Assembly (NCBI RefSeq): GCF_963664965.1
Contig: NZ_OY761823.1
Span: 940,001-1,004,000 of the forward strand
Length of the DNA stretch: 64,000 nucleotides
From: an uncultured Pseudodesulfovibrio sp.
Lineage (GTDB): Bacteria > Desulfobacterota > Desulfovibrionia > Desulfovibrionales > Desulfovibrionaceae
Reading direction: 5' to 3'
The translations under genes were made by a program, and so were the position numbers. Position 1 is the stretch's first letter; each line of letters begins with the position of its first letter. The notes beneath the pieces were generated by a model that saw only the letters and a list, made by a program, of their open reading frames with translations, did no database searches and was not told the DNA's origin. Of the stretch, positions 16,203 to 24,432 are shown piece by piece.

Positions 16203-17486
16203 ATGGCAAAAATAGATTTGATTGTTCGTCGGGCCAAGTTGGATGGTAAGGATGTGGACGTATTTGTTTCACGCGGCAAGATTGCCGAGGTGAAGCCGTC
16301 TGCGGAGTCTTTGGAGCCGGGTGATGCCCGTGTCGAGGAGGCGTATGGCCTTCAGCTGATGCCGAGCATGACGGACGCGCATGTGCATCTGCGCGAACCC
16401 GGATTCGAGTACAAGGAAGACGTGGAATCCGGCTTGCGTGCCGCGGCATGGGGCGGATTCTCGAACATCATGTGCATGGCGAATACTAAGCCGGTGAACG
16501 ATAATGATTCGGTAACCGAACTGATGCTCGACAAGGCGCGCAAGTTCTGGCCGAAAGGACCGAGACTGTTCCCGATCGGCGGTTTGACCAAGGGGCTGAA
16601 AGGCGAGGAACTCGCCCCCATGGCCGAGCTGGCGCGGGCCGGATGTGTGGCATTCTCCAATGACGGCGTGCCCGTGAAATCCACGGAGCTTTTCAGGCGG
16701 GCAATGGAATACGCCTCGGATTGGGACCGGGTGGTGATCGACCATTGCGAGGACCCGTATCTGGGCGTGGCTGCCGGAGTGAACGAGGGCGAGGTGTCGA
16801 GCCGTCTCGGACTGGCGGCACAGCCGGACGTGGCCGAGGCACTCCAGGTGTCGCGGGATATCCTGCTGGCCGAATACCTGGATATGCCCCTGCACTTGGC
16901 GCATATTTCGTGCAGGAAGTCGGTGGACCTGATCCGGTTCGCCAAGGAGCGCGGCGTCAGGATCACGGCGGAAACCGCTCCACACTATCTGGTGCTGACC
17001 GAGGACTACCTTGAGGACGAGGCCACGGAATACGACACCAACGCAAAGGTGAATCCGCCGCTGCGGACAAAGGACGATCAGCAGGCGCTGTTCGACGCGC
17101 TCAATGACGGGACCATGGATATTTTCGCCACGGACCACGCCCCGCATGCGGGATATGAAAAGGAAACCGAGTTCGACCTCGCACCGTGTGGCATCAGCGG
17201 TCTGGACACGGCCCTGTCCACGACATGGCAGCTCGTGGCTGACGGAAAGCTGAAAAAGGACGCGTTCTACCGGGCGTGGACCACTGGTCCCTGCGGGATT
17301 TTCAACCTGCCGGTGAATACCTTCCAACCCGGTGACCCCGCGGATTTCTTCCTGTTTGATCCGGAAGAGGAGTGGACAGTCGTTCCTGAGACCTTATATT
17401 CGAAAGGTAAGAACACCCCGCTTTTGGGGCGCACCCTGAAAGGACGAGTAAAAACCCATTTCATTCAGGGCAAAAAAATTGTATAG
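16203..17486 (+). CDS. pyrC: dihydroorotase, class I-type (PyrC)
   Basis: 427 residues, cyclising carbamoyl aspartate to dihydroorotate. Metal ligands are in DAHVHLREPG, VVIDHCED, LHLAHISC and the catalytic DIFATDHAPH. Length and the multifunctional-type motif layout agree with class I dihydroorotases that associate with aspartate carbamoyltransferase. The start at 16203 is chosen because GGAGG lies 7 nt upstream; that ribosome site belongs to the right terminal repeat of the 475-bp element. A longer open frame to 16038 runs through the repeat and is not credible. Confidence 0.92.
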   Translation: MAKIDLIVRRAKLDGKDVDVFVSRGKIAEVKPSAESLEPGDARVEEAYGLQLMPSMTDAHVHLREPGFEYKEDVESGLRAAAWGGFSNIMCMANTKPVNDNDSVTELMLDKARKFWPKGPRLFPIGGLTKGLKGEELAPMAELARAGCVAFSNDGVPVKSTELFRRAMEYASDWDRVVIDHCEDPYLGVAAGVNEGEVSSRLGLAAQPDVAEALQVSRDILLAEYLDMPLHLAHISCRKSVDLIRFAKERGVRITAETAPHYLVLTEDYLEDEATEYDTNAKVNPPLRTKDDQQALFDALNDGTMDIFATDHAPHAGYEKETEFDLAPCGISGLDTALSTTWQLVADGKLKKDAFYRAWTTGPCGIFNLPVNTFQPGDPADFFLFDPEEEWTVVPETLYSKGKNTPLLGRTLKGRVKTHFIQGKKIV

Positions 17487-17563
17487 GTCCTGATGCGAAA
17501 TCATTGATCTCGCACGGACAGAGCATTGAAAAGTTACGTTAGCAATCCATCAGGAAGGAGTAT

Positions 17564-18895
17564 ATGAGTCAGCCTTTCAAAGAAGCTGTCGGCTTCTGTA
17601 AAACCATCATGCGCAACGGCTATGACGCCTACGTGGTCAACGTCCGTTTGCAGGCGCTTACCCTGGACGAGTCCGGCAATGAAAAGGAACTCGACATCTG
17701 CACCGAAGCCGGACTGGACGAACTTCAGAAATATTTCCCCAACATTGAAGAGTCTGCGGACAAGGGCACTCTCGGCGTACTCAGCGAAGGCGGCGTGAAA
17801 TACTATTTCTACGCAGCCGACGTGGACGACGCTTCCTACACCGACGAGGCCGTCTCCACCATGACGCCCCGTCTGCTCAAGCGTCTTGAACAGCGTGGCG
17901 ACATCCCGCTGTCCGCTGTCTGCCCGTTCATCCCCAAGGCCAAGGACATGTACGCGGATTTCGCGGACTTCTCCGAAGGCCAGATTCGATTCAAGGGCGT
18001 GCCCGATCAGGCGCTCAAGAAGGATTATTCGCTTGCTTACCGCGCCTTGCGGTTCGCTGCCAACTTCGACAAGGAAATCGAAGCGAACTCCTGGGTCGCC
18101 ATTGTCCGCAACTGCCGCCGCGTGCTCGACTACGTGCCCATGGCCGATTTCCTCGACGAGTGGCGCAAGGTCGAAGCCGAGTGCATGCACCGGTTCTTCG
18201 AACTGCTCTTCGATTCCATGCTCCTGCACGGTCTGATTCCGGAAATCGCCGCACTTTCCCGCGTCAAGCAGATCAGGAATCCCGAGGAGGAAGCCGAGGA
18301 AACCGTACTTCAGCACACGTTTGACGTGATGAAGGCGTACCCCGAAGAGCTGCCGTATGACTGGTTCGGTACTGTTGCCTGTCTCTTCCATGACATCGGC
18401 AAGCTGTATACCGCCGAATTCTATGAAGACCGCTGGAATTTCCTCCAGCATCATCGCGTGGGAGCCAAGGTCACCCGCAAGATTCTCAAGCGTCTGCGTT
18501 TCGAGGAAGAGGATATCGACCTCATCTGCGATCTCGTCAAGAATCACATGCGTCCCCATTTCATGCTCACTGACAAGGGCATCCGCCGCCTGCGTTCGCT
18601 CGATGAGTACCCGCGTGTCATGGAGATGGTCAAAGCCGACATCAAGGCCCGCGACGGTTCCTGGCGTGAATTCAACCATAACCTCAAGATGGCTGAACGT
18701 GCGGACATCCCCGAGGACGAAATCGAACCGCTTCTCGATGGAAACCAGATCATGGTTCTCACCGATCTCAAGCCTGGTCCGGTCATCGGAAAAATTCGCG
18801 ACGAACTGCTCAAGGCGCAGATCGCGGACGACGTCAACGGTCTGGAACAGGCCGAAGCGTTCGTCAAGGAATACAAGATCAAAAACGGTCTGTAA
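17564..18895 (+). CDS. HD-domain protein related to CCA-adding enzyme with degenerate nucleotidyltransferase domain
   Basis: 443 residues. The overall order matches tRNA nucleotidyltransferases: an N-terminal polymerase-beta-like domain (about 5-110), the ALRFAANF linker helix near 161, an HD domain (H251, H276-D277 in VACLFHDIGK, then HHRVGAKVT and LVKNHMRPH) and the C-terminal LLDGNQIMVLTDLKPGPVIG. However, the catalytic GGxxRD and DxD motifs are missing: the corresponding places read VVNVRLQA and KELDIC. The HD phosphohydrolase site looks intact. It is therefore probably a metal-dependent phosphohydrolase that has lost CCA addition. Followed by a strong terminator. Confidence 0.75.
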   Translation: MSQPFKEAVGFCKTIMRNGYDAYVVNVRLQALTLDESGNEKELDICTEAGLDELQKYFPNIEESADKGTLGVLSEGGVKYYFYAADVDDASYTDEAVSTMTPRLLKRLEQRGDIPLSAVCPFIPKAKDMYADFADFSEGQIRFKGVPDQALKKDYSLAYRALRFAANFDKEIEANSWVAIVRNCRRVLDYVPMADFLDEWRKVEAECMHRFFELLFDSMLLHGLIPEIAALSRVKQIRNPEEEAEETVLQHTFDVMKAYPEELPYDWFGTVACLFHDIGKLYTAEFYEDRWNFLQHHRVGAKVTRKILKRLRFEEEDIDLICDLVKNHMRPHFMLTDKGIRRLRSLDEYPRVMEMVKADIKARDGSWREFNHNLKMAERADIPEDEIEPLLDGNQIMVLTDLKPGPVIGKIRDELLKAQIADDVNGLEQAEAFVKEYKIKNGL

Positions 18896-18918
18896 TCCAT
18901 ACTGACGCATACAGAATA

Positions 18919-18953
18919 AAGCCGCCTTGTTCTTTTGAGCAGGGCGGCTTTTT
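18919..18953 (+). terminator. Rho-independent terminator of the HD-domain gene
   Basis: AAGCCGCCTTGTTC pairs with GAGCAGGGCGGCTT (two G-T pairs) across TTTT, followed by TTTTT. Confidence 0.85.
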
Positions 18954-18979
18954 CATATGGTCCCGAGTCCGATAACGGT

Positions 18980-19011
18980 GAAGCCGGTCTCGGGGGCGTG
19001 AGACCGGCTTC
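18980..19011. other. intergenic 12-bp hairpin without T-run
   Basis: GAAGCCGGTCTC and GAGACCGGCTTC form a perfect stem over an 8-nt loop. No T-run follows, so it is more likely a leader structure or protein site than a terminator. It lies about 180 nt ahead of the PAS/SpoIIE gene. Confidence 0.5.
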
Positions 19012-19192
19012 ATGGGGTTTGGTAAGAGGAGTAAGGTTGGTTGGCAATGAATGCTTTTAATAACTATTACTACATTTAGTCCGGTTGTCAAGTCCAAACG
19101 TTTATTTTGCAGGGGAGTCTTTGTTGGTTGCATCTTACCTGCGCGGTCTTATGTATGAGTCTTGAACCGGATATGAAAAACATGGGCGGATT

Positions 19193-20824
19193 ATGAGCAA
19201 GAACACAGGCAGATCATACGACGAACTGGTTGCCGAGGTTGCCGAACTTCGAGCGCAGTTGGCGGCGCATGAAGAGCAGAAAGTCGAATGCAAACAGTTT
19301 CTTCATTCTGAAATCGAGCAACTGAAAGAAGCGCGGGAGCGAATGGGGCTGGCGAACATGATCGTGGAGAACTCCCCGGCAGTGCTGTTCCGCAGGGAGG
19401 CCACGGAGGATGCCAAGCTTGTCTATGTTTCTGAAAATATCAGTCAGTGGGGATACGAGGCCGAGTCCTTTCTCCGGTCCGAAATCAGGTTCCGGGACAT
19501 TGTGCTGCCGGAAGACATTGATCCTATGGCTGCCGAGATCGAGAAATTTCGCGGACAGGATGTCGAGGAGTATACGCAGGAGTACCGTATCCTCACTCGC
19601 GACGGCGAGACTCGCTGGGTGCGGGATGAGACTTCCGTCATTCGGGACGAAGACGGGGAGCGTCTATTCAATCAGGGTGTTCTCATGGACATCACCCGGC
19701 GCAAGGAAATGGAAGAGGCGCTGGCCCGGAGTGAGTTCAAGTTTCGCAATACCATTGAGGGTGCGGGCGAAGGGTATCTGCTGTTGGATGCCGACATGAA
19801 GATTATTGAAGTGAATGACGCCTGTTGCCGGATGCTCGGTTACAGTCAGGAGGAGCTTCTTGGGCGGCGTCCTCATGATCTCGCCACGTTGGAATATCGG
19901 CGGTTTCTGGAGCGGAATCAAGAGCGGTTCCTGCGGCAGGACCGCCGCCGGTTCGAGGGGAGCTTGATTCACAAGGACGGCCATGTCGTACCGATTCTGG
20001 TCAACGCGAATATTTTGCATGATGCCCAAGGGGAATTCCTTGGCAACGTCGCGTTCGTGGCTGATCTGACCGAGCAGAAAAAGGCGCTTGAACTGGCGGG
20101 CGAGGTGCAGAAAAGCCTGCTGCCGGAACGGTCGCCGATCATTCCCGGCCTTGATGTAGCCGGTTCTTCCATTGCCAGCGAGATCGCGGGCGGGGACTAT
20201 TTCGACTATCTGGAAGGGCTTGATGCGGAAAATCCGTCTCTGACCGTGGCCGTGGGAGATATCTCCGGGCACGGCGTGGATGCGGCCTTGCTCATGACCA
20301 CGGCGCGGGGGTTCCTGCGTATGCGTGCGGCCCAGCCGGGAAGCCCGTCCCAGATCGTCACCGAGATGAATCGTCACCTGTCCAACGACCTTGACGGTTC
20401 GGGACGGTTCATGACGCTGTTCTACCTGCATCTGGACCCGCGGAATCATTCGGCCCAGTGGGTGCGGGCGGGGCATGACCCGGCCATGATCTACTGCCCG
20501 GTGCTTGACGAATTTACCGAACTCGGCGCGGATGCGTGCCTGCCGCTGGGCGTGACCAGTGACTCCGTTTATGCGGAGCAGATAAATGACCTGCATCCCG
20601 GCCAGATTATCGCCATCGGGACCGACGGCATCTGGGAGGCGCGCGATTCGTCCGGCACCATGTTCGGCAAGGAACGGTTCAAGGAAGTGTTGCGTGGGAA
20701 CGCTGCAAAATCGTCGAAGGAAATCATGGACGCGGTATTCGGTGCGGTTCGTGAATTTACTGACGGTGCCCGTCCTGAGGATGACATTACGCTCGTCATT
20801 GTGAAGTACGGATTTCCCGAATAG
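19193..20824 (+). CDS. PAS-domain SpoIIE/RsbU-type serine phosphatase
   Basis: 543 residues. An N-terminal coiled coil (residues 5-45) is followed by two PAS/PAC units (about 45-170 and 175-300: FLRSEIRFRDIVLPEDIDP, TRDGETRWVRDETS; then DADMKIIEVNDACCRMLGY, HKDGHVVPILVNANI). The C-terminal half is a PPM-type phosphatase: VAGSSIASEIAGGDYFDYL, VAVGDISGHGVDAALLM, IAIGTDGIWEARD and PEDDITLVIVKY, with metal-binding aspartates present. Such enzymes dephosphorylate anti-sigma-factor antagonists or other regulators. No partner gene is adjacent. A 7-codon frame (19173-19196) ends on the start codon as ATGA, which could couple translation. Confidence 0.85.
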   Translation: MSKNTGRSYDELVAEVAELRAQLAAHEEQKVECKQFLHSEIEQLKEARERMGLANMIVENSPAVLFRREATEDAKLVYVSENISQWGYEAESFLRSEIRFRDIVLPEDIDPMAAEIEKFRGQDVEEYTQEYRILTRDGETRWVRDETSVIRDEDGERLFNQGVLMDITRRKEMEEALARSEFKFRNTIEGAGEGYLLLDADMKIIEVNDACCRMLGYSQEELLGRRPHDLATLEYRRFLERNQERFLRQDRRRFEGSLIHKDGHVVPILVNANILHDAQGEFLGNVAFVADLTEQKKALELAGEVQKSLLPERSPIIPGLDVAGSSIASEIAGGDYFDYLEGLDAENPSLTVAVGDISGHGVDAALLMTTARGFLRMRAAQPGSPSQIVTEMNRHLSNDLDGSGRFMTLFYLHLDPRNHSAQWVRAGHDPAMIYCPVLDEFTELGADACLPLGVTSDSVYAEQINDLHPGQIIAIGTDGIWEARDSSGTMFGKERFKEVLRGNAAKSSKEIMDAVFGAVREFTDGARPEDDITLVIVKYGFPE

Positions 20825-21010
20825 TCTTCCTTGTTGCGTTTTGCGGCTTACAGACCTCTTGCCGCTGTGATGAAAACAAGAAAAAACGGCAAGGTTGGGG
20901 GCGCATGGCTGCGGGGCGGGAATGACCTTGTAAACCCCTCGACGAACCGGCATCCGCCGTGCTACAGCTTTCGCAAAAAAGAAGGGGGCTTTCCGGTTTC
21001 TTTCTTTTTC

Positions 21011-21066
21011 CCGCCCGGCACCCTGACTATGTTGGTCAAGGCCATTTCCCACCGGGCGGTTTTTTC
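21011..21066 (+). terminator. possible terminator (long-loop hairpin with T-run)
   Basis: CCGCCCGG and CCGGGCGG can pair over a roughly 35-nt loop and are followed by TTTTTT. It lies just upstream of the 64-residue protein gene, so it may end a short leader or small RNA transcribed from the 20825-21010 gap, or be an attenuator. Confidence 0.45.
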
Positions 21067-21089
21067 CATTTTTTAGCAGGGAGAAAAAT

Positions 21090-21284
21090 ATGGATAAATT
21101 TGACAAGCAGGCTTTGCAGGTCGCCAAGGAAGTGATCATCAAGTTCATTGAGGTCGGCCGCATTTCCCCCAGCAATTTCGGGCAGCATTTCGACGTCATT
21201 TACAAAGACATCATTCGCACCATTTCCGGTGAGACTGCCGGTGACGGTTCGCGTGAAGCCGAAATGGCCGGGAAGGATAAATAA
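21090..21284 (+). CDS. small conserved-type protein of unknown function, upstream of menG
   Basis: 64 residues: an amphipathic, helix-rich protein (FDKQALQVAKEVIIKFIEVGRISP, FGQHFDVIYKDIIRTI) with a charged tail. GGGAG precedes the ATG. Its stop codon directly abuts the menG ATG, so the two are certainly co-transcribed. I recognise no domain with certainty. Confidence 0.7.
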   Translation: MDKFDKQALQVAKEVIIKFIEVGRISPSNFGQHFDVIYKDIIRTISGETAGDGSREAEMAGKDK

Positions 21285-22115
21285 ATGGCTGGATCAGAAT
21301 GTGATTCCGCTACCGGGGCCACGACCCATGCCGAACACGGCAGGCGCGTGGCCGACATGTTCGGCCGTATTGCCGGATGGTATGATTTCCTGAACCATTT
21401 CCTGTCCATGGGGCAGGACATCTATTGGCGTTATCGCCTTGCCAAGGCCGCCCGTCCGAAACCGGGCGAGACCGTTCTCGATCTCGCTGCCGGGACCATG
21501 GACGTCTCCGTCGAACTCATGCGCCAGTATCCCGAGTGCAAGGTCGCGGCTCTTGATTTCGCGCTGCCCATGCTTGAGTCCGGCAAGGGCAAGAAGCTGA
21601 AAGACGGTCGTGAGGACGTGATCTTTCCGGTGCAGGCCGACGGACGCGCACTGCCGCTGCCTGACGAGTGCATGGGCGCGGCGACCATTGCCTTCGGCAT
21701 CCGCAACATCCTTCCGCGTGAAGATGCCTACCGTGAGTTCTTTCGGGTGCTCAAGCCGGGGTCTCGGTTGTGCATTCTCGAGTTCGGCACCGGTTCCAAG
21801 CGGGTGTGGAAAGGGCTGTACAATTTTTATCTCGACAAGCTGCTGCCGTTTATCGGCGACCGTGTTTCCGGTGATCCGGGTGCTTACCGGTATCTTGCCG
21901 AAACCATCAAGACGTTCCCGGACGAGCGGGCGCTGGCCAAGGAAATGGTAGACGCCGGATTCGAGCGGGTTTATCACGTGCCCATGATGTCGGGCATCGT
22001 GTACCTGCACGTGGGTGAGAAGCCCGCGAAAAAGGCACGGGCTGCGGCTTCGAAAAAGTCGGGAAAGACGACCGCGAAAAAGACTACAACGTCAAAGAGC
22101 GGCCGAAAGAAATAA
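21285..22115 (+). CDS. menG: demethylmenaquinone methyltransferase (UbiE/MenG)
   Basis: 276 residues. Methylates demethylmenaquinone with SAM, the last step of menaquinone synthesis. The family signatures are present: RIAGWYDFLNHFLSMGQD, the SAM loop VLDLAAGTMDVS, IAFGIRNI and RVLKPGSRLCILEF. The last 40 residues are an unusual low-complexity Lys/Ala/Thr/Ser tail (KKARAAASKKSGKTTAKKTT) not needed by the family, which is normally about 235 residues. The 3' end overlaps the DUF2065-like gene on the other strand by 32 bp. It sits directly behind the 64-residue protein gene. Confidence 0.9.
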   Translation: MAGSECDSATGATTHAEHGRRVADMFGRIAGWYDFLNHFLSMGQDIYWRYRLAKAARPKPGETVLDLAAGTMDVSVELMRQYPECKVAALDFALPMLESGKGKKLKDGREDVIFPVQADGRALPLPDECMGAATIAFGIRNILPREDAYREFFRVLKPGSRLCILEFGTGSKRVWKGLYNFYLDKLLPFIGDRVSGDPGAYRYLAETIKTFPDERALAKEMVDAGFERVYHVPMMSGIVYLHVGEKPAKKARAAASKKSGKTTAKKTTTSKSGRKK

Positions 22116-22290
22116 TCAGAAGTCCGAGAATCATGGCCGCCAGTCCGATGAACCGGAGAAATTTGGGCGGCTGCTGAGCCAGCTTCAAAAGCATGAGCGG
22201 CATGCGCTCTGCAAAGAGAAAATAGGGGATGCCTTCAAAGACGAAGGCCAGACCCAACGCGGTAAATAAAAGCGACCAGTCGATGTTCAT
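22084..22290 (-). CDS. DUF2065-family small membrane protein (YjeT-like)
   Basis: 68 residues: two hydrophobic segments around a conserved middle (LFTALGLAFVFEGIPYFLFAERM, then PPKFLRFIGLAAMILGLLIISF). This matches the small inner-membrane DUF2065 family, whose function is unknown. The start at 22290 was chosen at MNIDWSL; an upstream Met would add 8 residues of no family character. It runs convergent with menG and the two coding ends overlap by 32 bp. Confidence 0.8.
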   Translation of the reverse strand: MNIDWSLLFTALGLAFVFEGIPYFLFAERMPLMLLKLAQQPPKFLRFIGLAAMILGLLIISFGRSLTL

Positions 22291-22355
22291 GGAGGCATTC
22301 TTAGCCGGGAACACGGCCTGTGTCCACCTGATCGGGTAATGGAGATACGCATATT

Positions 22356-23678
22356 ATGGATATGATCACTTTCGGAAATTTGCAGGACAAGACCGATGCC
22401 ATTGCTGTTGTCGGCCTTGGGTATGTCGGGCTTCCTCTGGCCGTCGCCCTGGGACGTCATTTCAAAGTCATTGGCGTGGACGTCTCGCAGAAGCGCGTGG
22501 ATGAACTGAACGAGCGGTATGACCGTACCGGCGAAGTTGATTTCACCACTGTGGGCGAGGACGTGGACCTGACGTTTTCCGCCGATCTCGCGGATCTTGA
22601 AAAGACCCGCCTCATCCTTGTGGCCGTTCCCACTCCCATCGACGAATACCGTTCGCCCGACCTGCGGCCCGTCACCGGTGCCAGCGGTTCCGTGGGCAAG
22701 CATCTCCAGCCCGGTAGTGTCGTGGTGTACGAATCCACGGTGTACCCCGGCCTGACCGAAGAAATCTGTGTGCCGATTCTCGAGAAGGAATCCGGCCTGA
22801 AGTGCGGAACGGAATTTTGCGTGGGCTATTCGCCCGAGCGTATCAATCCCGGCGACAAGGTTCACCGGCTCGAAACCATCGTCAAGGTGGTTGCCGGTCA
22901 GGACGAGGTCACGGGCAAGCTGTTGCAGGACGTCTACGGCACCATTATCGAGGCCGGGACGCATCTTGCTGCCGACATCCGCACGGCAGAGGCGGCCAAG
23001 GTTATCGAGAACACGCAGCGTGACCTGAACATCGCGCTCATGAACGAACTCGCCATGATTTTCGACCGGATGGGCATCGACACGCTGGACGTGCTGGAAG
23101 CCTCCGGCACCAAGTGGAATTTTCTCCCGTTCCGGCCCGGTCTGGTGGGCGGCCACTGCATCGGCGTGGACCCGTATTACCTGACCTTCAAGGCCGAGGC
23201 CATGGGCTTTCACCCGCAGGTCATCCTTGCCGGACGCCAGATCAACGACTCCATGGGCAAGCATATCGCCGAATCCACGGTGAAGCGGCTTATCAAGGCG
23301 GACACCAAGATCAAGGGCGCACGCGTGGGCATCCTCGGCGTGACCTTCAAGGAGAACGTGCCGGACTTGCGTAACACCCGCGTGGTGGACGTCATTGCCG
23401 AACTCGAGGACTACGGCGTGGAGACACTGGTCCATGACGCCATGGCCGATCCGGAAGAGGCGCGTGAAGAACTCGGGGTCACCCTGCGTTCCATGGACGA
23501 ATTCACCAATCTCGATGCCGTGATACTTGCCGTGTCCCATGACGAGTACAAGGCTATTCCGGTGGCTGACATTAAGACATGGTTCGCCAATCCGGACAAC
23601 GCGCTCGTCATTGACGTCAAGGGCTTCTTCGACCGTGCCGAAGTCGACGCTGCCGGCATCGATCTCTGGCGACTGTAG
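22356..23678 (+). CDS. UDP-sugar 6-dehydrogenase (nucleotide sugar dehydrogenase, TviB/WbpA-like)
   Basis: 440 residues. Oxidises C6 of a UDP-hexose (Glc, GlcNAc or GalNAc class) with two NAD+. The N-terminal Rossmann motif VVGLGYVGLPLAVALG, PTPIDEYRSPDLRPV, the middle helix region and the catalytic-cysteine motif GLVGGHCIGVDPYYLTFKAE are present, as is ILGVTFKENVPDLRN. The GGHCIGVDPYYL form is typical of Vi/O-antigen-type HexNAc dehydrogenases rather than Ugd. No polysaccharide cluster surrounds it, so the glycan target is unknown. Followed after 15 nt by mqnB. Confidence 0.88.
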   Translation: MDMITFGNLQDKTDAIAVVGLGYVGLPLAVALGRHFKVIGVDVSQKRVDELNERYDRTGEVDFTTVGEDVDLTFSADLADLEKTRLILVAVPTPIDEYRSPDLRPVTGASGSVGKHLQPGSVVVYESTVYPGLTEEICVPILEKESGLKCGTEFCVGYSPERINPGDKVHRLETIVKVVAGQDEVTGKLLQDVYGTIIEAGTHLAADIRTAEAAKVIENTQRDLNIALMNELAMIFDRMGIDTLDVLEASGTKWNFLPFRPGLVGGHCIGVDPYYLTFKAEAMGFHPQVILAGRQINDSMGKHIAESTVKRLIKADTKIKGARVGILGVTFKENVPDLRNTRVVDVIAELEDYGVETLVHDAMADPEEAREELGVTLRSMDEFTNLDAVILAVSHDEYKAIPVADIKTWFANPDNALVIDVKGFFDRAEVDAAGIDLWRL

Positions 23679-23693
23679 GACAAGGACGATTCA

Positions 23694-24392
23694 ATGATTC
23701 TCATCGTCACCGCTACCCCCATGGAGATGAAGGCGGCCTTCGGCTTTGCCGGGGCACCGAGCGTCAGTCAGGGGGAGTTCGCCGAATTCGAAATCGGCGG
23801 GCATGGCGTCCTGCTGACCGTTGCCGGTGTCGGTCTGGTCAATACCGGAATCGCCATGGGACGGGCGCTGGGGCGGTCCGATGTGGATGGTGTGGTCAAC
23901 CTCGGCATTGCCGGGGCTTATGACGTGGAAGAATTTCCCATGACGAGCACCTGCTACGCGTGGCAGGAGACATGGCCGGAATACGGACTCCTTGAAGAGG
24001 ACGGCAGCGTGGATCACAAGGCCACGGGTTTTCCGCTCGGGCATGTCAACGACAAGCCTGTCTGGCACAGGATGAAGCTCAATCCGGTCAACGACGCCGA
24101 GGCCATGGGCCTGACCCTGCCGGAAACGTTTTTGCGTGCATCAAGCATGTCGGTCAGCGGTGTGACCGGTGGTGCGACGCGGGCCGGATGGCTCAAAATC
24201 GCGTACAATGCGGATCTTGAAAATATGGAAGGGTTTGCCGCCGCGTATGCGGCCATGCAGGCAGGTCTGCCGTTTCTCGAAGTCCGCACCGTGTCAAATC
24301 TGGTCGGCTCCAGAGACTCCGAGGATTGGGATATCAAGGGAGCGCTCAAGGCGCTCGGGACGGCGGCCAAAGGACTTTTTGCAGGGGCCTAG
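23694..24392 (+). CDS. mqnB: futalosine hydrolase (MqnB)
   Basis: 232 residues of the nucleoside phosphorylase/hydrolase fold. MILIVTATPMEMKAA and VAGVGLVNTGIAMGRAL begin the fold, LGIAGAYD follows, and the base-binding NADLENMEGFAAAYAA and RTVSNLVGSRD complete it. MqnB releases hypoxanthine from futalosine to give dehypoxanthine futalosine in the alternative menaquinone route. The plain MTA/SAH nucleosidase is the close alternative, but length and the VGSRD end favour MqnB. With the nearby amidohydrolase, menG and polyprenyl synthase it supports futalosine-type menaquinone synthesis. Confidence 0.85.
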   Translation: MILIVTATPMEMKAAFGFAGAPSVSQGEFAEFEIGGHGVLLTVAGVGLVNTGIAMGRALGRSDVDGVVNLGIAGAYDVEEFPMTSTCYAWQETWPEYGLLEEDGSVDHKATGFPLGHVNDKPVWHRMKLNPVNDAEAMGLTLPETFLRASSMSVSGVTGGATRAGWLKIAYNADLENMEGFAAAYAAMQAGLPFLEVRTVSNLVGSRDSEDWDIKGALKALGTAAKGLFAGA

Positions 24393-24432
24393 AACTTTAC
24401 TCTCTTCCATCAACCTGACATACTGAGCGGAT

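Noticed and set aside
17534..18910. 458-codon minus-strand frame opposite the HD-domain gene
   Set aside because: Antisense shadow; the plus strand carries the HD motifs and a proper ribosome site and terminator.
19035..19055. TTGGCAATGAATGC as a sigma-54 site before the PAS/SpoIIE gene
   Set aside because: GG and GC are 8 nt apart instead of the required 10.
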